Shown: positions 29,156 through 37,609, numbered from the stretch's first letter. The stretch: DNA of 64,000 nucleotides from Sphingomonas sp. Leaf230 (GCF_001421745.1 NZ_LMKW01000010.1:62001-126000), one strand, 5' to 3'. Notes: generated by a model not told the origin, from the sequence alone. Numbers and translations are program-made.

Positions 29156-30297
29156 TCATTCTCTCCCGGATTTACTGAAGTCCATTTCTGGTCCGATGCG
29201 GCGTTGGCGATCACCGCTTCGATGAAGCGCATCGTGCGCAGGCCATCGGTCACGCCTGGAAACCAGCGGTCGGTGCCATCGCCGCGGATCGCTGAGGCGA
29301 ATGCGCGATAGAGGTTGGCGAACGCCTCGATATACCCCTCGGGATGCCCCGCCGGAGTCCGCACCAGCGTGGCGGTCGCGTCGAGCATGCCGGGGCCGCC
29401 GGTCCGCACGATCTCGGTCGGGCGATCGAGCCAGCGCAGCGTCAGCGTGTTCGGCTCCATCTGCGACCAGTCGAGCCCGCCGCGTTCGCCGTGGATACGC
29501 AGTCGCAGCCCGTTCTCCTCGCCCGCCGCGACTTGGCTCGCCTTGAGCACGCCGCGCGCGCCGCCCTCGAACCGGAGCAGCGCGCTGACGTCGTCGTCGA
29601 GCCGCCGGCCCTCGACATGCGTGGTGAGGTCCGCAGAGACGGACTTCACCGACAGGCCGGAGACATGCTCGGCAAGCTGGAACGCGTGCGTGCCGATGTC
29701 GCCGAGGCAGCCGCCGAGCCCCGCGCGGGCGGGATCGGTGCGCCACTCGGCCTGCTTGTTGCCGTCGGTGTCGATTGGTTGGCTGAGCCAGCCTTGTAGA
29801 TATTCCACCTGCACCAACCGGATCGCGCCGAGATCGCCGCGTTCGACACGTGCGCGCGCCTCTTCGATCATTGGGTAGCCGCTATAGGTGAACGCCAGCG
29901 CGAAGTGGCGGCCGCTCGCCTTGGCGGCGGCGGCGATCACCTCGGCCTCGACGACGTTCATCGCCATCGGCTTTTCGCAGAACACGTGGAAGCCGGCATC
30001 GAGCGCGGCAATCGCTATCGGCGCGTGCAGGTGGTTCGGCGTGACGACCGCGAGCGCGTCGATGCGCTGGTCCGCGGGCAGCGTACTTTCGTGCGCGATC
30101 AGTGCATCGAGCGTCGGGTAGACCCGCTGGGGATCCAGACCGAGCAGCGCGCCGGTGCGCGTGTTGCGCCCACCATCGGTGCTGAACGCACCCGCGACCA
30201 GCTCCCAGTCGCCGTCTAGCGCGGCCGCCATCCGGTGCACCGCGCCGATGAACGCGCCCTCCCCGCCGCCGGCCATGCCGAGACGAAGCCGGCTCAC
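29152..30297 (-). CDS. Gfo/Idh/MocA-family oxidoreductase
   Basis: A 381-residue NAD(P)-dependent sugar dehydrogenase. The Rossmann start LRLGMAGGGEGAFIGAVHRM, the DALAVVTPNHLHAPIAIAAL segment and the conserved FCEKPMAMNVVEAE (Lys of EKP) are family landmarks; GCLGDIGTHAFQLAEH carries the catalytic His. No signal peptide, so it is cytoplasmic. In glycoside catabolism such enzymes oxidise or reduce keto-sugars. It is coupled to both neighbours by ATGA overlaps. Confidence 0.9.
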   Translation of the reverse strand: MSRLRLGMAGGGEGAFIGAVHRMAAALDGDWELVAGAFSTDGGRNTRTGALLGLDPQRVYPTLDALIAHESTLPADQRIDALAVVTPNHLHAPIAIAALDAGFHVFCEKPMAMNVVEAEVIAAAAKASGRHFALAFTYSGYPMIEEARARVERGDLGAIRLVQVEYLQGWLSQPIDTDGNKQAEWRTDPARAGLGGCLGDIGTHAFQLAEHVSGLSVKSVSADLTTHVEGRRLDDDVSALLRFEGGARGVLKASQVAAGEENGLRLRIHGERGGLDWSQMEPNTLTLRWLDRPTEIVRTGGPGMLDATATLVRTPAGHPEGYIEAFANLYRAFASAIRGDGTDRWFPGVTDGLRTMRFIEAVIANAASDQKWTSVNPGENE

Positions 30298-31358
30298 GGC
30301 CGCTCCTCCGATAGCCCAAGCAGCTTGCGGATCGCAGAGCGATCGATCCCGCTGGCGGCGAAATCGTCGAAAGAGCGCTCGGTCTTGCGGATGATGTGGT
30401 CGCGGATGAACGGCGCGCCTTCGCGGGCGCCGTCATCGGACCGTTTCAGCGCGCACTCCCATTCGAGAACCGCCCAGCCGTCATAGCCATACTGCGCCAT
30501 CTTGCTGAAGATAGACGAGAAATCGACCTGCCCATCGCCGAGCGAGCGAAACCGGCCGGCGCGGTCGACCCAGTTCTCGTAGCCGCCATACACACCGGTG
30601 CGCCCGTTCGGGTTGAACTCCGCATCCTTGACGTGGAAGCACGAAATCCGGTCGTGATACCGATCGATGAAGTCGAGATAGTCGAGCTGTTGCAGCACGA
30701 AGTGCGACGGATCGAACAGCAGGCGCGCGCGCGGGTGGTTGTCGACTGCCGCCAGGAACCGCTCCCAGGTCGCGCCGTCATGGACGTCCTCGCCCGGATG
30801 CACCTCGAACGCGCAATCGACGCCGACATCCTCGAACACGTCGAGGATCGGGACCCAGCGACGGGCGAGTTCGGCAAAAGCTTCCTCGATCAGCCCGCCG
30901 GGACGTTGCGGCCAGGGGTAGACGTACGGCCATGCCAGCGCGCCCGAGAAGGTGGCGTGCGCGGACAGGCCAAGATTTGCGCTGGCGCGGGCGGCAAGCT
31001 TGACCTGTTCGACCGCCCAAAGCTGTCGCTCGGCAGGCTTGCCGTGGACTTCGGGGGGCGCGAAGCCGTCGAACAGCGTGTCGTACGCCGGATGCACCGC
31101 GACGAGCTGGCCTTGCAGATGCGTCGACAGTTCGGTGACTTCGATGCCGTGCTTTGCCAAACCACCGCGAAGATCCTCGCAATACGTCTTGCTCTCCGCC
31201 GCGAGCTTCAGGTCGATCAGTTGCGCGTTGCAGGGGATCTGGACGCCGACATAGCCGAGCCCCGCCGCCCATTCCGCCAGACCGTCGAGCGTGTCGAACG
31301 GCGCTTCGTCGCCAAGGAACTGGGCGAGGAATATTCCGGGGCCCTTCATACCGGTCAT
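30294..31358 (-). CDS. TIM-barrel sugar isomerase/epimerase (cytoplasmic)
   Basis: A 354-residue AP-endonuclease-2-type barrel without a signal peptide. Motifs: GLAEWAAGLGYVGVQIPC, GIEVTELSTHLQGQLVAVHP, VDCAFEVHPGEDVHDG (metal Glu), RLLFDPSHFVLQQLDYLDFI, CFHVKDAEF and WAVLEWECA. It probably acts on the imported keto-sugar together with the Gfo/Idh/MocA enzyme. The start overlaps the permease stop by 4 bp. Confidence 0.88.
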   Translation of the reverse strand: MTGMKGPGIFLAQFLGDEAPFDTLDGLAEWAAGLGYVGVQIPCNAQLIDLKLAAESKTYCEDLRGGLAKHGIEVTELSTHLQGQLVAVHPAYDTLFDGFAPPEVHGKPAERQLWAVEQVKLAARASANLGLSAHATFSGALAWPYVYPWPQRPGGLIEEAFAELARRWVPILDVFEDVGVDCAFEVHPGEDVHDGATWERFLAAVDNHPRARLLFDPSHFVLQQLDYLDFIDRYHDRISCFHVKDAEFNPNGRTGVYGGYENWVDRAGRFRSLGDGQVDFSSIFSKMAQYGYDGWAVLEWECALKRSDDGAREGAPFIRDHIIRKTERSFDDFAASGIDRSAIRKLLGLSEERP

Positions 31359-32605
31359 GCTGCACTCTTTCTGGTGTCGTCGCGGAACGTGAACTGGAAC
31401 AGCAGCGCGATCACCGCGGCGGCGATCGCGGGATACCACCACATATGCTGCCAGTCGGCGATGGTCGGTGCGGCGGGCAGTTGTGCGTACAGAAGCGCGC
31501 CGATCTGAGACCCGAGCAGCATGCCGACGCCGTAGGTGAACAGCGTCAGCATACCCTGCGCCTGCGCGTTCACACCCTTGGGCGTGGCGATCGTGCCGGT
31601 GTAGATCGCGCCGGCGACGAAGAAGAAATCATAGCACACGCCGTGCAGCGCGACGCCGAGATACACCGCCCAAATCGACGAACCGCCATCGCCGATCGCG
31701 AACAAGGCATAGCGCAACGCCCATGCCGCCATGCCGACCAGCAGCAGCGGCTTCACCCCGAACCGGCGGTACAACCACGGCATCGAGAACATGAAGACGA
31801 GTTCGGACATCTGCCCGATCGCGAGCGTGCCGCCGACATTGCTGATGCCGGTCGCGCCGACATAGGGCGAGGCATAGGCGTAATACATCGCCAGCGGGAT
31901 CGAGATCAGCGTCGCGCAGGTCATGAAGATCAGGAACGAGCGCTGTTTCAGCAACCCGAACGCCTCGACGCACAACACCTGCCGGAGCACGCTCTCGTCC
32001 CGCGGCGCATCCGCCGTCACGTTCGGCAGCGTGAAGCTGTAGAGCCCCAGCGCGATCGAGACGACTGCCGCGACGCGGAATATCTCCGGGCTAGCGGACA
32101 GCCCCGCCCAGCCGATGATCAGCCCCGCCGTGATCCAGCCGAGCGTACCGAACGCACGGACGAACGGGAATTTGTCGGTCCGCTCGCCAAAGCTCTTCAA
32201 CGCGATCGTGTTCGCGAGGCCGACCGTCGGCATGTAGAGGATCATATAGCAGAGCAGCAGCCACACGAAGGTCCCGCCATTCTCCGGTGTCACCAGCGAC
32301 GGCAGTACGAACAACAGCACGCCGCCGACCAAGTGCAAGATCACCATCAACATCCGCGGGCTGACATACCGTGCTGCCGCCATGCCGAGCAGGAAAGACC
32401 CGACGATCGACGCGATCGGCCCAACGGAGAATGCGTTGCCGATGAGATTGCCGATTCCGACGGTCTGCATGACGAGGCCGAGGGTTACGGTCCAGGCGCC
32501 CCATACGAAGAACTGCATGAACATCATTGCGCTCAGGCGGCCTGTCAGCAGACCACCCGACTGGGCTATGCCTGCTGAATATTGTGCAGTGTCCGCAACG
32601 GCCAT
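31355..32605 (-). CDS. MFS transporter of the nucleoside:H+ symporter (NupG/XapB) type
   Basis: A 416-residue permease with twelve hydrophobic segments. Family features: FMQFFVWGAWTVTLGLVMQT near the N-terminus, VGLANTIALKSFGERTDKFP in the loop region, RAFGTLGWITAGLIIGWAG, GVCYDFFFVAGAIYTGTIAT. It is the first gene of the catabolic operon, so in this context it more likely imports the sugar or nucleoside-like substrate of the pathway. The LacI operator lies upstream. Confidence 0.88.
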   Translation of the reverse strand: MAVADTAQYSAGIAQSGGLLTGRLSAMMFMQFFVWGAWTVTLGLVMQTVGIGNLIGNAFSVGPIASIVGSFLLGMAAARYVSPRMLMVILHLVGGVLLFVLPSLVTPENGGTFVWLLLCYMILYMPTVGLANTIALKSFGERTDKFPFVRAFGTLGWITAGLIIGWAGLSASPEIFRVAAVVSIALGLYSFTLPNVTADAPRDESVLRQVLCVEAFGLLKQRSFLIFMTCATLISIPLAMYYAYASPYVGATGISNVGGTLAIGQMSELVFMFSMPWLYRRFGVKPLLLVGMAAWALRYALFAIGDGGSSIWAVYLGVALHGVCYDFFFVAGAIYTGTIATPKGVNAQAQGMLTLFTYGVGMLLGSQIGALLYAQLPAAPTIADWQHMWWYPAIAAAVIALLFQFTFRDDTRKSAA

Positions 32606-32669
32606 TCGCCACCTCTCCGATCGCAGTTTTACTGCTTGTCGGACATGAAGCTACGGAGCCTCCAATCGA

Positions 32670-32685
32670 ATGTAAAGGATTACAT
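32670..32685. promoter_or_regulatory. LacI-family operator between permease operon and lacI-type gene
   Basis: A perfect inverted repeat ATGTAA-AGGA-TTACAT, 65 bp before the permease start and 45 bp before the regulator start. The arms TGTAA/TTACA are the usual half-sites of LacI/GalR-family operators. Position suggests the adjacent regulator controls both directions. Confidence 0.72.
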
Positions 32686-32730
32686 CGGATATAGATCGAC
32701 AGTGCCGACGACCGGATACATGACGACCTT

Positions 32731-33738
32731 ATGCCGACGATCATCGAAGTGGCCGCTCTCGCAGGCGTCTCGACCGCCACGGTTTCGCGCGTTCTCAGCC
32801 GCCCCGAACAAGTGTCCGAGGACACGCGGCGACGCGTCCTGGAGGTCGTTCGCGAGTCCGGCTACACGCCCAACGTCGCCGCACGCAGCTTGCGGACGTT
32901 GCGCGCCGCCAAGATCCTGCTGACCGTCCCCGACATCTCCAACGCGTTCTTCGCAAGCGTCATCCGCGGCGCCGAAGAAGCCGCACGCGATGCCGGCTAT
33001 TCGGTCGTGGTCGGCGACACGCGGCACGATCCGGAAGTCGAGGACCAATATGCCGACATGCTCTCACGCCGAGAGGTCGACGGGCTAATCTTCCTCGGCC
33101 ACCGCCTGCCCGCCAGCCTCGCGCCGCTGCTGGCGCGCAAAGGCACCGCCGCACCGATCGTCAACGGTTGCGAATACAGCCCCGACCTCGGCGTCCCAAG
33201 CGTCCATATCGACAATGCCGCGGCGAGCGTCGACGCGATCGACCACTTGATTGGCCTCGGCCACCGTAGGATCGGCGTGATCACCGGCCCGGAGATCAGC
33301 CCGATCAGCCGCGACCGCCTAGCTGGCGCGATCGACGCCGCGATCCGCGCCGACCTGCGCGACAGTCTCTACATCCGGATCGGCGACTATTCCGCCGGCT
33401 CGGCTGTCGACCAGACCCGCGATCTGCTCACGCACGACGTCACGGCGATCTTCTGCTTCAGCGACGAGATGGCGATGGGTGCGCTCAGCGCCATCCGCGA
33501 CGCAGGGCTGTCGTGTCCGAGGGACATCTCGGTGATAGGCTTCGACGATCTCCCGCTCGCGCGCTATTTCCAACCGCCGCTTACGACGATCGCCCAGCCA
33601 AAGGGCATGATCGGTCGCCGGACCGTCGAACTTCTGGTCGACATCCTCCGCGGCGTCGAAAGCCCTTCGCCGCAAGTCACGCTCCGCCACGAACTCGTGA
33701 TACGCAACAGCACCGCGCCCCCTGCTTTAGGTCTTTAA
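32731..33738 (+). CDS. LacI/GalR-family transcriptional regulator
   Basis: A 335-residue repressor. The HTH is TIIEVAALAGVSTATVSRVL with hinge helix NVAARSLRTLRA. The sugar-binding domain follows (ILLTVPDISNAFFASVIRGA, HIDNAAASVDAIDHLIGLGH, FSDEMAMGALSAIRDAGL, VIGFDDLPLARYFQPPLTTI). It is divergent from the nine-gene sugar oxidation operon and probably represses it until the pathway sugar is bound. Confidence 0.9.
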   Translation: MPTIIEVAALAGVSTATVSRVLSRPEQVSEDTRRRVLEVVRESGYTPNVAARSLRTLRAAKILLTVPDISNAFFASVIRGAEEAARDAGYSVVVGDTRHDPEVEDQYADMLSRREVDGLIFLGHRLPASLAPLLARKGTAAPIVNGCEYSPDLGVPSVHIDNAAASVDAIDHLIGLGHRRIGVITGPEISPISRDRLAGAIDAAIRADLRDSLYIRIGDYSAGSAVDQTRDLLTHDVTAIFCFSDEMAMGALSAIRDAGLSCPRDISVIGFDDLPLARYFQPPLTTIAQPKGMIGRRTVELLVDILRGVESPSPQVTLRHELVIRNSTAPPALGL

Positions 33739-34041
33739 CCAGCATCGAACTCAGCAGTCGGCACATTCCGACGAAGGGTCTGGCTCTACACTTGTCTCTT
33801 GCGGAGAATCGAGTTGGCGACGACCATTGGGCGCGATGATCGACGAGATCGTCCACCCGCGGTAAGAGACCTGTCCTAAGCGACCCTAACCCACGAGGCA
33901 CTCCGAAATTCCGAAAAGCAGCAGGCGGCATGCTTTGATACCGCGAAGCTGAACCTGGCCGCTACAGTCCGGCTGTCATTGTCCGCTATCGGTAAATGGC
34001 AGTTCGAACCAGTTTCGAAGATACCAACGATTTCTATATGG
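33739..34041. other. host intergenic stretch left of the prophage
   Basis: About 300 bases without a convincing gene, repeat or RNA. It is the natural downstream flank of the tRNA-Thr gene whose 3' half begins at 34042. Confidence 0.5.
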
Positions 34042-34086
34042 TGGTGCCGCTTACAGGACTCGAACCTGTGACCCCCGCATTACGAA
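34042..34086 (-). other. prophage attachment-site copy: 3' half of tRNA-Thr(CGU)
   Basis: Read on the minus strand the segment runs from the anticodon loop TTCGTAA through ATGCGGGGGTCACAGG, the T-loop TTCGAGTC and the acceptor stem to CCA, as in tRNA-Thr(CGU). Immediately 5' of the anticodon loop the expected TGCGG-pairing stem is replaced by unrelated sequence, and no D-arm follows. Only the last ~45 nt of the tRNA are present. This is the classic signature of an integrase target: the host 3' half is left here while the intact gene is rebuilt at the other prophage end, to the right of the window. Confidence 0.85.
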
Positions 34087-34286
34087 CGAAGCCGTTAGCC
34101 CGGACTTCTAACGTTCTTGCTTGGGAAATTCTAGAGCCCCGCACCATGTAGCCCGCAGAAATCCGCGATCGAAAGCGGACTGCACCGGAAACGCACCGGA
34201 GGCGACACCATCGACATCGAGCCCCGCAATCCCGGCTCCAGCGCCGGCCGATTGCCTGCCATCGACTTCCTTCGGGAGCCGACACG

Positions 34287-35030
34287 ATGTCGAATTCACT
34301 GCCCGCCGCCACGTTCCCCCGCGCATCCTCCGGCGCGAGCAATATCGCCCGCTCGTTTAGCGAAGTCACCAGTGGCATCCGCGACCGCGCACGCTCCGGT
34401 CAACCAGTACGGCGCAACAGTCAGAATGCCGGCGGCGCGGAAGTCGCGCTATGGCGTGCGCACAATATGTTTTCCGCCACGGAGCATAACGCGCGCATGC
34501 GCGCCGCGGAGGAATTCGACCACGAGACGAAGCTACCCGGCAAACGCAATGGCGCACTGGGCGCGATCGGGCTGGAAATCTTGCGGCTCATGCTCAGGAT
34601 GCGCGGGCGCAAGACGGGGCGTCTCGATCTCAGCTACCAACAGATTGCCGACAAGATACATCGGTCGCGCAGCGCCGTGGGCGATGCACTCGATCGTCTG
34701 AAGAAGTGCGGCTTCCTCGACTGGATCCGGCGTTGCCAGCCTATTGAGGACGCCCTGCCCGACGAGCAGCAAACCGAGCAGATCCCGAACGCCTACATCC
34801 TCCTCCAGCCCCCGACCGTCCGTGAGTGCGTGAGGCGCATGCTGCGTCGACCGAGTGAGTTCGTGCGCGCCGTCGCGGAGAAGCTCGCGCGGCAGAAGAA
34901 GATCGATACCGCGACGGTCGACGACGTGATTGCCGAAGTCCAGAATCCCGAGCTGCGCGCCCTGCTCGCTAAGGTCCGCCTTTCTGTTGATAGTGCAAAC
35001 CCGTTGAGCGGTCAGACAGAGGCCCTGTAA
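34287..35030 (+). CDS. helix-turn-helix replication-initiator-like protein
   Basis: A 247-residue protein. The middle part, GALGAIGLEILRLMLRMRGR, LDLSYQQIADKIHRSRSAVG and ALDRLKKCGFLDWIRRCQPI, is a winged-helix domain of the type found in plasmid and integrated-element replication proteins of sphingomonads. The N-terminal ~85 residues are polar (PRASSGASNIARSFSEVTSG) and the C-terminus is helical and charged. It is the first gene inside the left prophage end, where P2 has its integrase and repressor. A role in replication or copy control is inferred; regulator is the alternative. Confidence 0.6.
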   Translation: MSNSLPAATFPRASSGASNIARSFSEVTSGIRDRARSGQPVRRNSQNAGGAEVALWRAHNMFSATEHNARMRAAEEFDHETKLPGKRNGALGAIGLEILRLMLRMRGRKTGRLDLSYQQIADKIHRSRSAVGDALDRLKKCGFLDWIRRCQPIEDALPDEQQTEQIPNAYILLQPPTVRECVRRMLRRPSEFVRAVAEKLARQKKIDTATVDDVIAEVQNPELRALLAKVRLSVDSANPLSGQTEAL

Positions 35031-35308
35031 GATCTAAATATAAAAGGAACGCCTATGGCGTGCGCAGTTTGAAGCTCCGCCAAGCCCCTGAGGCCCCGAA
35101 CCCAACGGGTACAGCATCCAGCGATCGCGGGTGAGCGTGCCGGCTTGCGCCGTCCCGTGCATCCTGGGGAGGATGCGCAAATTCGGTGCCATTGTAGCAA
35201 CGGCTCCCATCTTCGCGGAGCTGTCCCCGTAGCAGGGCTCGAACCACAACTAGTATAGCGGGTCCATCTCTCACTTCCGATTTCAGCGATCAGTTACCCC
35301 GGAATTTG

Positions 35309-36529
35309 CTACTGGGCATGCTCCTCTGCGGGTAGATCTAGGACGATCGCAACCCAGTTATCCGTCTCTGCGCCCCCGCGATCGAGTAAATGAGATATAA
35401 CTTCAACACACAGCCTATCGGACGCAATAAGGCGATCGTTCAAGACGTTCATCTCGTCCATGTTACGAGGTAACTTTAGGGAGCCGGTATGCGCTGCCAT
35501 GGAACGATCGGCATATAGTGCGCGAGCGGCATTGTAGCAGCGCAATCGATCTTTTGGCCCCTTGCCAACGAGCCAAGCGGTTCTTGTCGCAATCTTATAA
35601 CTAATTTCTGAGTTATCTTTAGATCCCGACATGAGAAGAATCTCTAGACATGTTCCTAAGTCGATTGCTCTTTCCTCGCGAGACAACCTACGCCGCGAAT
35701 TTATCAGGTGGCTAATCGCCAGATTCAGCACTTTATCACCCCGTCGAACTTTCTGAAAAAGGTCCGCAACACGGTATTCTTTGAAAAATGACGCCGGCGT
35801 TTCTGGAACTGGGAATGAATAAGCAGCTGAAAACCCACTGTATGAGCGGTCTATCCACCCGGCGTCTTCAATCGTCATGTACATCTGTCGGAACTGCGGA
35901 GCTGAGTCGCTGGCGAGAGCGCATGACGACAATGCAGCCTGCCAATCCGCCTCGGATGTAGGTGGTTGGGTCGTCATTTGGGGGGCATCATCTGAGGGCG
36001 GGTCGATGCGAAAATTCATTTGCGATCGTCGGACCAGTGCTGCCGTCGGTGGTTCCCCCCATCCGTGTTTCGGCTTATTATTGCTTGAAAATAAAAATTC
36101 CGAGAATTCGGTATAAGGCGCAAAATGCGGCGCGACGATCGAAAAACCATCACCAAGATCGATGATACCTTCCAGTTTTATGCCTACAACTAGCCTTACT
36201 TCCGCTAATGATAAAACTTTATCTTTCAAAAATCGCTCAAGATCAACGACGATCTGCTCGGCTGGGATACTTTGAGCTCTTACTAGTAGACTAAATGCGA
36301 CATTATCTAGACTAATCTTGAAAAGCTGATACGGAAGCTGGCCCCAACTTCCCTCAAGGGCTGCTAACTCTTTTAAATCTCGGAGCGCTTCTACCAACGT
36401 CCTGATTGTCCGTTTGGTAAGGGCCGCCCAGTTTGGAGAAGTATTCTCCGGATTGGTGTCCACTTCAACCTTTGCTGCCAAGGCCTGCTGCCGCAGAACA
36501 GCAACCAATCGTTCATTTGGTATAGGCAT
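35309..36529 (-). CDS. HEPN-domain protein (ApeA-like), possible defence effector
   Basis: A 406-residue protein with lower GC than all host neighbours. The C-terminal ~120 residues, EERAIDLGTCLEILLMSGSK, SYKIATRTAWLVGKGPKDR and YNAARALYADRSMAAHTGS, resemble Apea-type HEPN domains; R342-S-M-A-A-H347 gives the R-x4-H motif of HEPN ribonucleases. The N-terminal ~280 residues are not recognised. HEPN proteins of this kind act in abortive infection. It is antisense to its neighbours, as morons usually are. The activity is inferred from the motif. Confidence 0.6.
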   Translation of the reverse strand: MPIPNERLVAVLRQQALAAKVEVDTNPENTSPNWAALTKRTIRTLVEALRDLKELAALEGSWGQLPYQLFKISLDNVAFSLLVRAQSIPAEQIVVDLERFLKDKVLSLAEVRLVVGIKLEGIIDLGDGFSIVAPHFAPYTEFSEFLFSSNNKPKHGWGEPPTAALVRRSQMNFRIDPPSDDAPQMTTQPPTSEADWQAALSSCALASDSAPQFRQMYMTIEDAGWIDRSYSGFSAAYSFPVPETPASFFKEYRVADLFQKVRRGDKVLNLAISHLINSRRRLSREERAIDLGTCLEILLMSGSKDNSEISYKIATRTAWLVGKGPKDRLRCYNAARALYADRSMAAHTGSLKLPRNMDEMNVLNDRLIASDRLCVEVISHLLDRGGAETDNWVAIVLDLPAEEHAQ

Positions 36530-36899
36530 TGTCCAGCAACCTCCTCAAGCGCGTCATTTTGCCCCCCGGACTACCGTATCTAATTCGTCGCGTCGAAGCC
36601 CGGTCAAGCGGGGACGGAATTGGCTGTATCTGCACCTAAATGCACCGGAACGTAGCGCGACGATCTCGTAATCCGGCTTAGGAAATAGGCCAGTTTAGCC
36701 TAGCCTTTTAACTGCACCTTTTCCGACACGAAAAGACTGCGGGCGAGGCGGGGGGAATAGCGTGTTTCTCGGGGTCGCAGGTTCAGCGGCGGCGGGGCCG
36801 GCCTCGTCAATTTTGGAATTTTCTTTCGCGTAATTTTGTTGCGTCGGCCAGCGCGGCCCCGCGCTTGGCGTTCCCTATCTGTTCCGCTATACGCAGTGT
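36530..36899. promoter_or_regulatory. intergenic region with divergent promoter potential
   Basis: 370 bases without a supported gene between the leftward HEPN gene and the rightward small-gene cluster. A pair of TGCACC words (36634 and 36645), like the TGCACC/GCACCGG pair near 34181, and an AT-rich patch near 36815-36840 are visible. Promoters for both directions probably lie here. Confidence 0.4.
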
Positions 36900-37121
36900 A
36901 TGGAACACGCACCCGAGTCGATGCGCCACGGCGCACAGCCCTTCAGCCAGACGCACAACCTGATAGCTGAAATCCTGCCCGACATCCGCCCATGCGAGAT
37001 GCAGACGATCTACTTCCAAGCGATGGAGGATGGGCCGCAGACGTTGCTCGCGCCGATCGAGGCGGAGTTCGCTCGTCGCGGCCTGTCACCGTACGCGACC
37101 TACTCAACCGACTACCTCTGA
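36900..37121 (+). CDS. small hypothetical protein (73 aa)
   Basis: A reading frame starting EHAPESMRHGAQPFSQTHNL and ending ATYSTDYL. It has no recognised domain and no membrane segment. Its TGA overlaps the ATG of the next gene by one base (TGATG), typical of coupled genes, which is the main support for it being real. It is probably the first gene of a rightward mini-operon leading to the zinc-ribbon protein. Confidence 0.5.
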   Translation: MEHAPESMRHGAQPFSQTHNLIAEILPDIRPCEMQTIYFQAMEDGPQTLLAPIEAEFARRGLSPYATYSTDYL

Positions 37122-37312
37122 TGGGTGGCGTGATCACCGCGGAGCGGATCGCTTCGCTGATCGAGGACGCCCCCGCGTGGGCGCTGATTGGCCTCGCCGC
37201 GCCGGGGGAAAGCCTGCGTGCGGCTGCCCAACTCGAAGTCGCACAGCATGTGTACGGCGGTCTATTCCAGCCGGTGAACGCCGAAGCGACACAGATCCCC
37301 TTGCCTTGGTGA
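37121..37312 (+). CDS. short DUF6771-like protein (63 aa)
   Basis: Sequence GGVITAERIASLIEDAPAWA, LIGLAAPGESLRAAAQLEVA resembles the short sphingomonad family DUF6771 (ERI-x-x-L-I-x-x-APAWA-x-(V/I)-GL). The function is unknown. It is coupled to the upstream gene by a TGATG overlap and ends four bases before the zinc-ribbon start. An upstream in-frame start at 36992 would only overlap the previous gene and is not favoured. Confidence 0.5.
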   Translation: MGGVITAERIASLIEDAPAWALIGLAAPGESLRAAAQLEVAQHVYGGLFQPVNAEATQIPLPW

Positions 37313-37315
37313 TCT

Positions 37316-37609
37316 ATGGGCAACGCGCGTTTCAGGACGCTGGGCGACTTTGCCAAACATCAGGCGAATGTCGGTGCTGTCTGTGGCCATTGCGGGCGCA
37401 AAGGCGTCGTACATCGAGATGTTCTCGCCCGCTGGTGTTTCCTTAAGCGGGTGAACAGCGCCATCGAGAATCTACCGCGATACCTGCGCTGTTCAAAATG
37501 CGGAGGCCGGCCGAACAGGATCGTGCCTACGCCGTTGCCGCCATCCTTTCCGCTATACGGCCGGGACGAACGGCACTGGAAGCGGTTCGAGCGAAGGCTC
37601 CGCGGCTGA
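37316..37609 (+). CDS. zinc-ribbon small protein
   Basis: A 97-residue basic protein with two C-x2-C knuckles, C23-GH-C26 and C59-SK-C62, forming a zinc ribbon. The region between (GRKGVVHRDVLARWCFLKRV) is positively charged, consistent with DNA or RNA binding. P2 late activators (Ogr/Delta) are small zinc-finger proteins too, so this is one candidate for the factor acting on the prophage palindromes, though sequence similarity to Ogr is not evident to me. Confidence 0.65.
   Translation: MGNARFRTLGDFAKHQANVGAVCGHCGRKGVVHRDVLARWCFLKRVNSAIENLPRYLRCSKCGGRPNRIVPTPLPPSFPLYGRDERHWKRFERRLRG

Noticed and set aside
31154..32578. 474-codon plus-strand frame over the permease
   Set aside because: Rich in Arg/His/Gln/Asp as expected from reading a membrane protein gene backwards.
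35034..35249. 71-codon minus-strand frame and a GGTTCGAGCC tRNA T-loop-like word near 35226-35246
   Set aside because: The frame has no family signal. The T-loop word lacks a pairing stem and any acceptor or D-arm, so it is not a tRNA.
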